This document shows positions 8,402 through 17,138 of a DNA stretch of 64,000 nucleotides, piece by piece; the first letter of the stretch is position 1, and each line of letters begins with the position of its first letter. A program made the position numbers and the translations under genes. The notes beneath the pieces are model-generated. The model was given only the letters and a program-made list of their open reading frames with translations, was not told the DNA's origin and searched no databases. The stretch is taken from the NCBI GenBank assembly GCA_963787205.1, contig CAWBCD010000006.1, positions 1-64,000 on the forward strand, given 5' to 3'. This stretch comes from DATFNI01 sp963787205. GTDB taxonomy: Bacteria > Bacteroidota > Rhodothermia > Balneolales > DATFMH01.

Positions 8402-9918
8402 TGTTGTTTACTATTTGAATCGTTTTGTCCATTGATTTTATCCGGACCGATAAATGACGAGGTGACTCTATCGAGTATCTTGCCCTGAGAATAAACGGCA
8501 AATTCAACTTCGGTCCTTCCAGGTTGCATGTCCCCGGCTGGAATGGCAAGGAAGAAATGGCCTTGCTGGATGCTTTGCGGACCCACCGGCTGCGCCAATC
8601 CAATAAGGGTAATGGTACCATCGGCAGGTTTCAGAACTTTTATTTCAACATTTTTGGTATCAAAGGTCTTGTTTATGAACTTATAACTGTAAATGTTGGT
8701 GTATCGCCCGTCCTGCAATTGTTGGTATAACGTACCAGGATCACGCAAAATAATCGTTTGCGTTGCCGAACGACTAAAAAACAAGCCGACCAACAATGTC
8801 AGCAGAATAAGTAATACCGCACTATAGCCCATTACCCTCGGTGTCAGCTTAAAGCTGTGCTTCTTTTCTTTTACATCATTATATGAAGCATACCGGATAA
8901 GGCCGCGTGGCTTGTCAATCTTATCCATTACTTCATCACAGGCATCGATGCAGGCAGTACACTGAATACATTCCATCTGTATACCATTGCGGATATCAAT
9001 GCCAGCCGGACAGACCCTCACGCACTGACCGCAATCGATACAGTCACCCAGATCATTGACTTCCGGCAGTCCTGGTACTACACCTGTAGCCATAGCCACA
9101 ACATCGACTTGTTGCTGTGACACGGCTACCTTCTTTTGTTTCTTCAGCTTCTTCGGGTTCCCGCGTGGCTCTCCCCTTATGAAATCATAGCTGACGGCTA
9201 TGGAGTCCTCATCAACAAGCACCGACTGATAGCGGCCGTACGGACAAACAAACTGGCATACCTGTTCACGAAAACGCGAAAAGACGCCATAAAAGACCAA
9301 ACTGAACAGGCTTATGATGGTCAGCCCGGTTAAATGTTCACCGGGTGGATCTGTCACGATTTTCCATAGTGCATCGATACCAATGACGTATGCAAGGAAC
9401 ACATTGGCGATGAGGAAAGAAATAGCATAAAAGATGACATGCTTGCCGACCTTTTTTACAATTTTCTCGCGATTCCATGGCCCGCTGTTGAGTCGCTTCT
9501 GGGCGGACCAATCCCCTTCAATCCAATATTCTATTTTTCGGAACACCATCTCCATAAAAATGGTCTGCGGGCAGGTCCATCCACACCATACCCGCCCAAA
9601 GATGGACGTGAAAAGTACGATGAACAACACCAGCGTGAGTGCAGCCAGCACAATCAGATAAAAATCCGATGGCCAGAATACAAAACCGAAAATCACGAAC
9701 TTTCGCTCTAGCACATTCAACTCAAGAAGCGGATGACCGTGAATGGTTATGAATGGTCCCGCAAAAAAGATGATCAGCAGGAATGCCGCCACAATTTCAC
9801 GGGCTTTGTAGTATCGTCCAAACGGCTTTTTAGCGAAGATCCAGTTGCGTTTCCCATCCATCGTCAGAGAACCGACATGATCCCGAAAAGAGTCGTTTTG
9901 ATTGTTATTGATGGACAT
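8398..9918 (-). CDS. ccoG: Cytochrome c oxidase accessory protein CcoG (FixG/RdxA)
   Basis: This 506-residue membrane ferredoxin is thought to handle copper reduction or transfer during cbb3 assembly. Four cysteine regions are visible: CGWTCPQTIF, CQFVCPYGRYQ, CIDCGQCVRVCPAG and CIQCTACIDAC. The last two form a dicluster ferredoxin domain at about residues 290-330. Several membrane helices precede and follow it. A C-terminal immunoglobulin-like domain (about 385-490) matches FixG_C. It lies 54 bases after ccoP and overlaps ccoH by four bases. Confidence 0.95.
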   Translation of the reverse strand: MSINNNQNDSFRDHVGSLTMDGKRNWIFAKKPFGRYYKAREIVAAFLLIIFFAGPFITIHGHPLLELNVLERKFVIFGFVFWPSDFYLIVLAALTLVLFIVLFTSIFGRVWCGWTCPQTIFMEMVFRKIEYWIEGDWSAQKRLNSGPWNREKIVKKVGKHVIFYAISFLIANVFLAYVIGIDALWKIVTDPPGEHLTGLTIISLFSLVFYGVFSRFREQVCQFVCPYGRYQSVLVDEDSIAVSYDFIRGEPRGNPKKLKKQKKVAVSQQQVDVVAMATGVVPGLPEVNDLGDCIDCGQCVRVCPAGIDIRNGIQMECIQCTACIDACDEVMDKIDKPRGLIRYASYNDVKEKKHSFKLTPRVMGYSAVLLILLTLLVGLFFSRSATQTIILRDPGTLYQQLQDGRYTNIYSYKFINKTFDTKNVEIKVLKPADGTITLIGLAQPVGPQSIQQGHFFLAIPAGDMQPGRTEVEFAVYSQGKILDRVTSSFIGPDKINGQNDSNSKQQ

Positions 9919-9972
9919 GATCAGGTGTTCACCCCAACAGGGTCCAGACTCTGTCAGGGTGAGTTGTTTAGT

Positions 9973-10650
9973 TTATTTGGAATGATCTGAATCTTCGGAT
10001 TCGAACTCGTTTACTGCCTTCACATCACACTTCTTGGCGCGAGACATGTCGACCGGTTTTGGATTCGGCGGATTTGACCCCTGCAAAGAAATGATGTAGC
10101 TCGCCACTTCCTGGAGCTGTTTCCCGCTAAGGGTTGGTCCACCACCAAACGGAGGCATCCCTTTATCCGGAAAACCCGTTGTGATATTCTTCATGATCTG
10201 GTTGATCTTGCAACCGTGAAGCCAGTATTCATCGGTCAGATTCGGACCGACCATACCTTGTGCCTGTGCGCCATGACAGGCAAAACAGACGGCATGGAAA
10301 TGTTTATCCCCGGCTTTAAGGCTGGCGGCATCGGTCAGGACCTCATATTCCTTTTGATCCAGTCCATTATTGTTCTCATCCGATGTTTTTTCCCTTACAT
10401 CTTTATAATGGGTTTCAGCATAGGCCATTTCCTGCTTGTATTCCTGCTGGGCATTGGGTCCCCATCCAAGAACATGATAATAAAGCATGTAGCCTACCGC
10501 AAAAGCGATACAAAAATAAAACCCATACAGCCACCAGCGCGGCAGAGGATTGTTCAACTCCTGGATCCCGTCGTAGTCGTGATCCTGCATGAGCTTATCT
10601 TTCTCATCCTCAAAAATGATGTTCTTAGGTTTTTTCTTATCCTCAGCCAT
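9973..10650 (-). CDS. ccoP: cbb3-type cytochrome c oxidase subunit III, monohaem form
   Basis: This 225-residue subunit carries electrons into the oxidase. An N-terminal cytoplasmic stretch is followed by a membrane helix (about residues 41-62) and a cytochrome c domain with a single haem site, CFACH (C122, C125, H126). A probable axial methionine lies in KGMPPFGGGP. Classical proteobacterial CcoP is about 300 residues and has two CXXCH sites; only one is present here. Two further cysteines (LHGCKIN and KKCDVK) are not in haem motifs. The start overlaps the end of ccoQ by eight bases. Confidence 0.9.
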   Translation of the reverse strand: MAEDKKKPKNIIFEDEKDKLMQDHDYDGIQELNNPLPRWWLYGFYFCIAFAVGYMLYYHVLGWGPNAQQEYKQEMAYAETHYKDVREKTSDENNNGLDQKEYEVLTDAASLKAGDKHFHAVCFACHGAQAQGMVGPNLTDEYWLHGCKINQIMKNITTGFPDKGMPPFGGGPTLSGKQLQEVASYIISLQGSNPPNPKPVDMSRAKKCDVKAVNEFESEDSDHSK

Positions 10651-10849
10651 GGATAGGGTCCTCCAATTCCTGATTTTCTTTACTTATTTCGGGATCATTT
10701 AACGGTAATTGTGCCATGTGATGCAGCCACTCTTTGTCCGAACGAAGGACCAGGTACAACAACACCACAAAGAACAGGAAGAAGATCACCAGTGAAATAA
10801 CCGGATATCTTTCTATTCCCTCGATGGATTGCAATACTTCTTTATACAT
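10643..10849 (-). CDS. ccoQ: CcoQ-like small cbb3 oxidase subunit
   Basis: This 68-residue protein has one membrane helix (YPVISLVIFFLFFVVLLYLV, about residues 15-35) followed by a polar acidic tail. The size, the topology and the place between ccoNO and ccoP match CcoQ/FixQ, a small subunit that stabilises the oxidase in proteobacteria. Sequence similarity in this family is weak, so the call rests mainly on context. It overlaps ccoP by eight bases and follows ccoNO by 15. Confidence 0.75.
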   Translation of the reverse strand: MYKEVLQSIEGIERYPVISLVIFFLFFVVLLYLVLRSDKEWLHHMAQLPLNDPEISKENQELEDPIHG

Positions 10850-10864
10850 GGTTTCCTCCTTGCG

Positions 10865-13072
10865 TCAGTTCATGCTGGCTGTTGTAGTGGAACTGCTGTC
10901 ACTGCCTGACTGTGTCCGCCGTAGGGAGTTATTATTCCCGGAGGCGGAAGCCGTTTTATGCTCACTGGCTTTGATGTCGGTACCAAGGCGCTGCAAGTAT
11001 GCAATGACCGCAATAATCTCCTTATTCTTGTTTGCATCAAATCCATTGGTTTTCAAATCATTGGCAATGGATGCAGCCTGCTTTTCAAGATCAGCATTGG
11101 CAACCTTGTCGTATCCGTTTGGATAAGGCACACCAAGATCCTGCATTGCCCGGATCTTCGCCGCTGTGGTTGAGGTATCCAGGTTCTGGGTATACAACCA
11201 GGTAAACGCAGGCATGATCGATCCCGGAGACGTTGAAGTCGGATCTTTCATATGCATGAAATGCCACGAATTCGGATACTTTCCACCCACACGCTGCAGA
11301 TCGGGTCCGGTTCGCTTCGAACCCCACAGGAACGGGTGATCATAGACGAACTCTCCCGGTTTGGAGTATTCCCCATAACGCTCTGTCTCCGAACGGAATG
11401 GCCTGATCATTTGTGAGTGACAGTTGTTACAGCCTTCCCGGATATATATGTCACGGCCCTGCAGTTCCAGAGGTGTATACGGTTTCACACTGGCTATGGT
11501 CGGTACATTCGATTTAATCAAAGCCGTTGGAAGGAACTCAACAAGACCACCTATTAAAATGGCGATGAGTGTGAGGGTACTGAACATCACAGGTTTGCTT
11601 TCGAGCCAGCGGTGGAAGGGTGTCGTACCGCGTGCTTCAGCTTTCTTCACCAATGGATAAGCAGAATCTTCGACCTCCGGAACAAATGTCCCCTGCTTAG
11701 CCGTCTTGTACAGGTTGATGACCATCAGAACTGCACCTGTGATAAACATTGCACCTCCGAAAGCACGAATCATATACATCGGGATGACCTGACGTACTGT
11801 TTCAAGGAAGTTGGGATAGCGCAGAAAACCTTGCGGCGTAAATTCCTTCCACATCAATCCCTCGGTAATTCCGGCGAAGTACATCGGGATCACATAGAAG
11901 AGGGCCCCCAGGGTAGCAAACCAGAAGTGGTAATTAGCCAGTTTCTTCGACCAGAGCTCAGTGTCATAAATTTTAGGAATGATGAAGTACAATATGGCAA
12001 ACGAGAGTCCACCATTCCACAGCAACGCACCCGTATGTACGTGGCCAATTACATAATCGGTGTAGTGCGTGATGGCATTCACATTCTTGAGCGACATCAT
12101 CGGACCTTCAAACGTGGCCATACCATAAGCTGTAACACCGACAACCAGGAATTTCAGAACCGGGCTCTCACGAACTGTGTCCCATGCTCCACGCAGGGTC
12201 AGCAGGCCGTTGAGCATACCGCCCCAGGACGGTGCGATCAGCATGATGGAGAAGACGGTACCGAGCGACTGTGCCCACCAGGGTAGTGCCGTGTACAATA
12301 GGTGGTGTGGACCCGCCCATATGTAGATAAAAATCAGCGCCCAGAAGTGAATAATCGACAACTTATAGGAGTAGATGGGTCGATTTGAAGCCTTCGGAAT
12401 GAAATAATACATGATTCCCAGAAAGGGGGTGGTCAGGAAGAATGCCACAGCGTTGTGACCATACCACCACTGCACAAGCGCATCCTGCACACCGGCATAG
12501 ATAGGATAACTCTTAAACAGGGTAACCGGGATCTCTAATGAATTAACAACATGCAATACAGCCACGGTAATAAACGTGGCCAGATAGAACCAGATCGCAA
12601 CGTACAGGTGCTTCTCCCTACGTTTTAAGATGGACGCTATCATATTCCATCCGAAAATAATCCAGACAACTGCGATGGCGATATCGATAGGCCATTCCAG
12701 TTCGGCATATTCCTTGCTGGTGGTGAATCCAAGAGGCAGAGTTATCACAGCCCCCACAATGATAAGTTGCCATCCCCAGAAGTTAATGTTGCTCAGCAGC
12801 TTGCTGTACATTGGCGTTTTCAGCAAACGAGGCAGCGAATAATATACTCCCAAAAATATGGCATTACCCGCGAATGCGAAGATCACCGCATTGGTGTGAA
12901 GCGGACGCAGCCGGCCAAAGGTAAGTTCGGGGATATATCCCAGGAATTTCGGCGCAAACAATTTTATTGCAATCGTCAACCCAACCAAAAATCCAATAAT
13001 CCCCCACGTTACCGTGGCTACGGCAAACTTACGTACGATGCGGTTATCGTATCTGAAGGTTTCCAGAGCCAT
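10865..13072 (-). CDS. ccoN: Fused cbb3 cytochrome c oxidase subunits I and II (CcoN-CcoO)
   Basis: This 735-residue polypeptide joins the catalytic haem-copper subunit CcoN (about residues 1-465, twelve-helix type) to the monohaem cytochrome c subunit CcoO. Visible in the CcoN part are the copper-ligand region WWYGHNAVAFFLTTPFLG and GPHHLLYTALPWWAQ. Also visible is the haem-binding helix DYVIGHVHTGALLWNGG. The CcoO part has a membrane helix near residue 495 and the haem site CNNCHSQMIRPF with the usual downstream GPDLQRVGGKYP. Fusion of the two subunits is known in Bacteroidota. The complex reduces oxygen with high affinity and pumps protons. Confidence 0.95.
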   Translation of the reverse strand: MALETFRYDNRIVRKFAVATVTWGIIGFLVGLTIAIKLFAPKFLGYIPELTFGRLRPLHTNAVIFAFAGNAIFLGVYYSLPRLLKTPMYSKLLSNINFWGWQLIIVGAVITLPLGFTTSKEYAELEWPIDIAIAVVWIIFGWNMIASILKRREKHLYVAIWFYLATFITVAVLHVVNSLEIPVTLFKSYPIYAGVQDALVQWWYGHNAVAFFLTTPFLGIMYYFIPKASNRPIYSYKLSIIHFWALIFIYIWAGPHHLLYTALPWWAQSLGTVFSIMLIAPSWGGMLNGLLTLRGAWDTVRESPVLKFLVVGVTAYGMATFEGPMMSLKNVNAITHYTDYVIGHVHTGALLWNGGLSFAILYFIIPKIYDTELWSKKLANYHFWFATLGALFYVIPMYFAGITEGLMWKEFTPQGFLRYPNFLETVRQVIPMYMIRAFGGAMFITGAVLMVINLYKTAKQGTFVPEVEDSAYPLVKKAEARGTTPFHRWLESKPVMFSTLTLIAILIGGLVEFLPTALIKSNVPTIASVKPYTPLELQGRDIYIREGCNNCHSQMIRPFRSETERYGEYSKPGEFVYDHPFLWGSKRTGPDLQRVGGKYPNSWHFMHMKDPTSTSPGSIMPAFTWLYTQNLDTSTTAAKIRAMQDLGVPYPNGYDKVANADLEKQAASIANDLKTNGFDANKNKEIIAVIAYLQRLGTDIKASEHKTASASGNNNSLRRTQSGSDSSSTTTASMN

Positions 13073-13075
13073 TTA

Positions 13076-13258
13076 CTACTCCTTATTGTTTTTGTTTGTG
13101 TGCTTTAATGGTTTTTCTTTTTTGTCATCAAATAATATGCGGACCGAGGGTGTGTACTGATCTTCATACTGGCCACTACGAACAGACCAGATAAAAAAGG
13201 CGAGAAAGATCAGTGCAACCAGCAGGCTAAAACTTATGAGAACGAATATTACTGCCAT
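13076..13258 (-). CDS. ccoS: cbb3-type oxidase assembly protein CcoS
   Basis: CcoS is a small membrane protein needed for insertion of redox cofactors into cbb3 oxidase. The protein has one helix (VIFVLISFSLLVALIFLAFF) followed by IWSVRSGQYEDQ, the family's typical G-Q-Y/F-D/E motif, and SVRILFDD. An in-frame start exists at 13288, but the ATG at 13258 has a strong ribosome site (AGGAAAGGA, seven bases upstream) and gives the usual length of about 60 residues. It overlaps the end of ccoI by ten bases and lies just before ccoNO. Confidence 0.88.
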   Translation of the reverse strand: MAVIFVLISFSLLVALIFLAFFIWSVRSGQYEDQYTPSVRILFDDKKEKPLKHTNKNNKE

Positions 13259-15693
13259 GATATCAGTCCTTTCCTCCGTGCCAGCCACCAGGTGCCGGCG
13301 GTTGTAAATACAATGATTGTTATTGAACTCAGGGGCATCAGAATGGCACTAACAAGTGGCGATAGCAGTCCCTGTACGGCAAATGTCAGTCCTGTGATGT
13401 TGTAAATCAGGGAAATCGCAAAACTGGCGTAAATAAGACGCATGCTGCTTCGTGATAGCGACAGAAACCGGTTAAGTTGCACGATGCGATCACCTTTAAC
13501 AATGCCATCACACGCGGGAGAGAACCCCCCGGGTTGATCGGTTACCGCCATACCGACATCACTCTGACGCAATGCCCCGGCATCATTCAGCCCGTCACCA
13601 ATCATCATTACCTGTTCGCCACGCCCCTGTCGTTCCTTAATGAAAGCAAGCTTGTCATGAGGTGATTGGTGAAAATGCATCTCATTTATTTCAGGGAAGC
13701 GGGAAGAGATCAGTGATTTCTCACGATCATTGTCACCTGACAACAATCTCAGACCAATCTTATCCTCATATAAATGATGCGTGAGATCATCGAGTCCTTC
13801 TCGTACAGCATGCCTCAGGACATATTTACCAATGTACTGATCGTCCATACCGACGTATACTGCTGCCCCATCCACATTTTCACTATGATCAGCCGGTACT
13901 CCTATCCCGTTTTGCCCTAGCCATGCAACAGAACCGGCTACATAATTAACACTGTCCATTCTGCCCTTCAAACCGGAGCCGGGTTCTTCCACAAAATCTT
14001 CCACCGTTTTCTTTCCGGAGGTATCATCCAAAAGAAAACGTGCCAGCCTGCGGCTCAATGGATGACTGGATTGGGAAAAAAGGCTGGTTAATGCATCTTT
14101 AAACTCACTATCCTGTTTCGATCCCTGCCATTCGACCCTCATGCCATCACCTTGAGTCAGGGTGCCGGTCTTATCAAAAACCACGGAATTTATGCGGGAC
14201 ATGCGTTCTACCACAGCCGGATTTTTCAGATATAATCCGTTTCGCCCCAACACATTCATGGCTGTTCCAAGAGTAAACGGAGCGGAAAGAGCCAAGGCGC
14301 AGGGGCATGCGACGATCAGTACAGATGTAAACACACTCACAGCGGTCCAGCTGCTCATCGGCAACCAGTACAAAGCGGCAACCGTGGCTACGCAAAACAC
14401 ACCAATTGTGAACCAGGTCCCGGCACGATCGGTAATCTGCTCGATTACAGGATGCTCATCCTTTTTGTTAAATACTTCATTATTCCAAAGCTGGGTCAGG
14501 TAGCTGCGGGATACCTCACGCGAAACCACCATTTCAGCCGCATTACCTACGATACGACCACCTGCGTATACAATCTCACCCGTTTTCTTTTCAACAGGAA
14601 CCGACTCCCCGGTGACAAAACTATAATCAATCAGACAATATTCGGAAGTCAGGACAGAATCGGCAGGGATCAATTCTTGATTCCTTAAAAGGATGCAATC
14701 TCCGATACTAAGTGAGCTTACAGCCACGCTGTTTTCGATGCCTTCTGTAATCCTGGTTATCGAAAGCGGGAAGTAGGAAGTATAATCACGGTCGAATGAT
14801 AATGTATCATGCGTTTTTTGCTGAAGCCATTTCCCGATCAACAGGAAAAATACCAGACCGGTAAACGAATCCATATATCCGACTCCGAAACCTGTCCCGA
14901 AAATGTTCGGGACAAAACTCCGCAGGAACAGTGCCAGAATTCCGATGGAGATCGGCACATCCATGTTGATACGTTTCTGGCGGATGACCGCCCAGGCAGA
15001 ACGCAGATAATCCTGGCTGCTGTAAAGAAGAACAGGCAGCGCAAGCGCTACGCTTAGATAACCAAATACAAGCCTGAAGTGACTTTCAAGATTGGGGTCG
15101 AAATAGCCCGGCAAACTAAACAGCATGATATTCCCAAATGCAAACCCAGCCACTCCTATCTTCATGTAAAGACTATGTTTACTCTGTTTTTTGACCGATC
15201 GGTTGATCTGGTCCAGGTTGATCTGAGGCTCGTATCCGATCGAAGCCATCAGTTCAACAACCTGCTGTAAGCTGATTCCCGATGAATCAAACCTAACCGA
15301 GACTTTGCGTTTCAGGAAATCGACACGTGACTCGGAGATAGCGGGATCCAGACGTCCCAGATTTTCAAGCAGCCAGATGCAGGAACGGCAGTGAATATGC
15401 GGGATATAAAAGGTGGCTTTATTTATCAAACCATCGGAGAAATCGAGAAGCTTGGTAACAATAGTCTTATCATCCAGATAATCAAACCGACCGGATTGAA
15501 CCGTTTTTTTCATCGTTGCACCGGGACGATCATCGATCTGATAATACGCACACAAGTCATTGGTATTCAGGAGATTGTATACGGTTTTACAACCTTCGCA
15601 ACAGAACGGCAAATCCCCCTGCCATATTTCAGACTCCGGACACTCTAATCCGCAATGTGCACATAATATGTCTTCTGTGACCGTCTGACCCAT
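13249..15693 (-). CDS. ccoI: Copper-translocating P1B-type ATPase CcoI (FixI)
   Basis: This 814-residue P-type ATPase exports copper to the periplasm for cbb3 oxidase assembly. The N-terminus has a cysteine-rich metal-binding domain (CAHCGLEC and FCCEGCKTVYNLL). A second heavy-metal-associated domain has HIHCRSCIWLLENL near residue 100. The membrane metal site is CPC in VACPCALALS. The phosphorylation motif is DKTGTLTQGDG and the hinge motif is MIGDGLNDAGALRQSDVG. The double N-terminal domain distinguishes CcoI/FixI from CopA. It is the first structural gene of the operon, 38 bases after the Rrf2 regulator. Confidence 0.95.
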   Translation of the reverse strand: MGQTVTEDILCAHCGLECPESEIWQGDLPFCCEGCKTVYNLLNTNDLCAYYQIDDRPGATMKKTVQSGRFDYLDDKTIVTKLLDFSDGLINKATFYIPHIHCRSCIWLLENLGRLDPAISESRVDFLKRKVSVRFDSSGISLQQVVELMASIGYEPQINLDQINRSVKKQSKHSLYMKIGVAGFAFGNIMLFSLPGYFDPNLESHFRLVFGYLSVALALPVLLYSSQDYLRSAWAVIRQKRINMDVPISIGILALFLRSFVPNIFGTGFGVGYMDSFTGLVFFLLIGKWLQQKTHDTLSFDRDYTSYFPLSITRITEGIENSVAVSSLSIGDCILLRNQELIPADSVLTSEYCLIDYSFVTGESVPVEKKTGEIVYAGGRIVGNAAEMVVSREVSRSYLTQLWNNEVFNKKDEHPVIEQITDRAGTWFTIGVFCVATVAALYWLPMSSWTAVSVFTSVLIVACPCALALSAPFTLGTAMNVLGRNGLYLKNPAVVERMSRINSVVFDKTGTLTQGDGMRVEWQGSKQDSEFKDALTSLFSQSSHPLSRRLARFLLDDTSGKKTVEDFVEEPGSGLKGRMDSVNYVAGSVAWLGQNGIGVPADHSENVDGAAVYVGMDDQYIGKYVLRHAVREGLDDLTHHLYEDKIGLRLLSGDNDREKSLISSRFPEINEMHFHQSPHDKLAFIKERQGRGEQVMMIGDGLNDAGALRQSDVGMAVTDQPGGFSPACDGIVKGDRIVQLNRFLSLSRSSMRLIYASFAISLIYNITGLTFAVQGLLSPLVSAILMPLSSITIIVFTTAGTWWLARRKGLISWQ

Positions 15694-15731
15694 ATGTAGA
15701 AATCACTCCTATGTGATATTCAGCATAAATC

Positions 15732-16199
15732 CTAAAAGCCGGTTACGTCACCCTGTTTGGTAAACCTCAGACGAAGATTAAACCAAGCTTCCGTTATCGA
15801 TTGATTAATATCGGCAAAAGTTGTCATGCTTAACCATTCATGGATTTGCATGCGCTGTTCCTTCCACACTTTATGAAAGGGACAGGGTTCGATCTCACCA
15901 CAGCCGGCAATACCTAAAAAACAACGTTCCCAAAAATCACCACCGTCGATTGCATCCACCACTTCCAGGAGTGTGATCTCTTTAGGTTTTCTGACCAGAT
16001 ACACACCACCATTCAATCCACGACGTGAATCAACGATACCGGCAGGAATCAACCTGGCCAGTGTCTGCGATAAATACGCAGCCGGACAATGTAATGGACG
16101 CGCCAAATCAGCAGCAGACACCGTCTTTCCCTGCTCTTCGCGTGATAGCACAATCAGGGCCGATATTGCATACTGAGCGCTTTGTGATAAAAACTGCAT
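15732..16199 (-). CDS. Rrf2-family transcriptional regulator
   Basis: This 155-residue protein has an N-terminal winged helix (about residues 1-70, with PLHCPAAYLSQTLARL and SRRGLNGGVYLVRKP) and a dimerisation helix. Three cysteines (C93, C100, C106) lie in CFLGIAGCGEIEPCPFHKVW, the arrangement that carries iron-sulfur clusters in IscR, NsrR and RsrR. It may sense iron-sulfur status, nitric oxide or oxygen. Its place as first gene of the cbb3 run suggests that it controls this operon and itself. A palindrome at 16243-16262 is a candidate operator. Binding of a cluster is inferred from the cysteines only. Confidence 0.88.
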   Translation of the reverse strand: MQFLSQSAQYAISALIVLSREEQGKTVSAADLARPLHCPAAYLSQTLARLIPAGIVDSRRGLNGGVYLVRKPKEITLLEVVDAIDGGDFWERCFLGIAGCGEIEPCPFHKVWKEQRMQIHEWLSMTTFADINQSITEAWFNLRLRFTKQGDVTGF

Positions 16200-16242
16200 C
16201 AGACAAATTTGTGGTAAAATAAACCTGTTCCCGATAATCTAA

Positions 16243-16262
16243 TTCGAATATTGGTATTCGAA
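16243..16262. promoter_or_regulatory. Palindromic operator upstream of the Rrf2/cbb3 operon
   Basis: Perfect eight-base arms TTCGAATA and TATTCGAA flank the spacer TTGG. The site lies 44 bases before the Rrf2 start codon. It overlaps the last bases of the proposed -7 promoter element, a usual place for a repressor site. Rrf2 dimers bind dyads of this size. The link to this regulator is inferred from proximity. Confidence 0.6.
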
Positions 16263-16290
16263 ATATACTTCCTAAAAGACACCGTTTCAA
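16260..16290 (-). promoter_or_regulatory. Possible Bacteroidetes-type promoter of the cbb3 operon
   Basis: On the minus strand, TTG at 16290-16288 is followed after 20 bases by TATATTTC at 16267-16260. This is one mismatch from the Bacteroidetes -7 consensus TAnnTTTG, and the spacing fits the -33 TTG/TTTG element. Transcription would start near 16250, inside the palindrome. Confidence 0.45.
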
Positions 16291-16309
16291 GCCCCTGTTA
16301 AATAAAAGA

Positions 16310-17017
16310 CTACATTATCTTTTTTCTCATCTTGCGGCATTCGCAGTTCACACCGAATTCTTTACAGATGGGATCATCGGGAGGATTTTTGAAACGGGCC
16401 TTGCACACCCGGCGGCCGTGAGAAATTAACAAATGTCCCAGCATCGTCCAGTGTTCTCTTGGGAATAGCGCCATCAGGTCCTTTTCAATCTTACCGGTGT
16501 TTTTCTGTTCTTTAGTAAGACCAAATCGATTTGAAAGCCGCTTTACATGAGTGTCAACTACTACCCCCATATTCTTATTGTAGGAATTACCCAGCACCAC
16601 GTTGGCTGTCTTACGGGCAACACCACGCAGCGTGAGCAATTCATCCATGGTATCGGGCACCCGTCCGTCAAATTTTTCGACGATCTCCTCGGAAGCTTCC
16701 TTGAGCGACTTTGCTTTGTTCCGGTAGAATCCGGTTGATTTGATCAGCTCTTCGATATCCGGCAGGGGAGCTTCCGCCATGGCCTTTGGCGTCGGGTACT
16801 GTTTGAACAGCTCCGGGGTCACCATGTTGACCCGTTCATCCGTGCATTGAGCACTTAATATCGTTGCAATAAGCAGTTCGAACGGGTTTTGATGATCCAG
16901 CGCGCAATGAGCTCCGGGATACTCTTCATAGAGCTTTTCCAACAACGCCATCGCACGTTCTTTTTCCTTGTCTGATTTTTTTGGGACCTTTGGTAAATTG
17001 CTGTCGTCCTTTGCCAT
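16310..17017 (-). CDS. nth: Endonuclease III with atypical cluster cysteines
   Basis: Nth removes oxidised pyrimidines from DNA and cuts the abasic site. The helix-hairpin-helix is LLTLRGVARKTANVVLG with catalytic Lys136. Catalytic Asp155 lies in VVVDTHVKRL. The family's [4Fe-4S] loop is normally C-X6-C-X2-C-X5-C. Here four cysteines are present at 205, 218, 225 and 227 (X12, X6, X1), an unusual spacing read directly from the DNA. A lysine-rich N-terminal extension of about 20 residues precedes the core. The gene ends just upstream of the Rrf2 promoter region and is transcribed the same way. Confidence 0.92.
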   Translation of the reverse strand: MAKDDSNLPKVPKKSDKEKERAMALLEKLYEEYPGAHCALDHQNPFELLIATILSAQCTDERVNMVTPELFKQYPTPKAMAEAPLPDIEELIKSTGFYRNKAKSLKEASEEIVEKFDGRVPDTMDELLTLRGVARKTANVVLGNSYNKNMGVVVDTHVKRLSNRFGLTKEQKNTGKIEKDLMALFPREHWTMLGHLLISHGRRVCKARFKNPPDDPICKEFGVNCECRKMRKKIM

Positions 17018-17086
17018 GGTTGTGTTTTTTTGTAATCATCAATGACATCGGATGATAGTATACACCCGCGTAAATTCAAAAAAGGT

Positions 17087-17130
17087 ACCTCACCCCAACC
17101 CCTCTCCATCTGCATCGAGAGGGACTAGTG
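17087..17130. repeat. Copy of a dispersed REP-like repeat
   Basis: ACCTCACCCCAACCCCTCTC, extending two bases further, is shared exactly with copies at 61844 and (inverted) 61956-61977. A short stem (CCCTCTC with GAGAGGG) lies in it. On the minus strand the hairpin is followed by TACCTTTTTT, so it could help to end transcription of the TolB-like gene. Confidence 0.7.
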
Positions 17131-17138
17131 ATCTGCAA

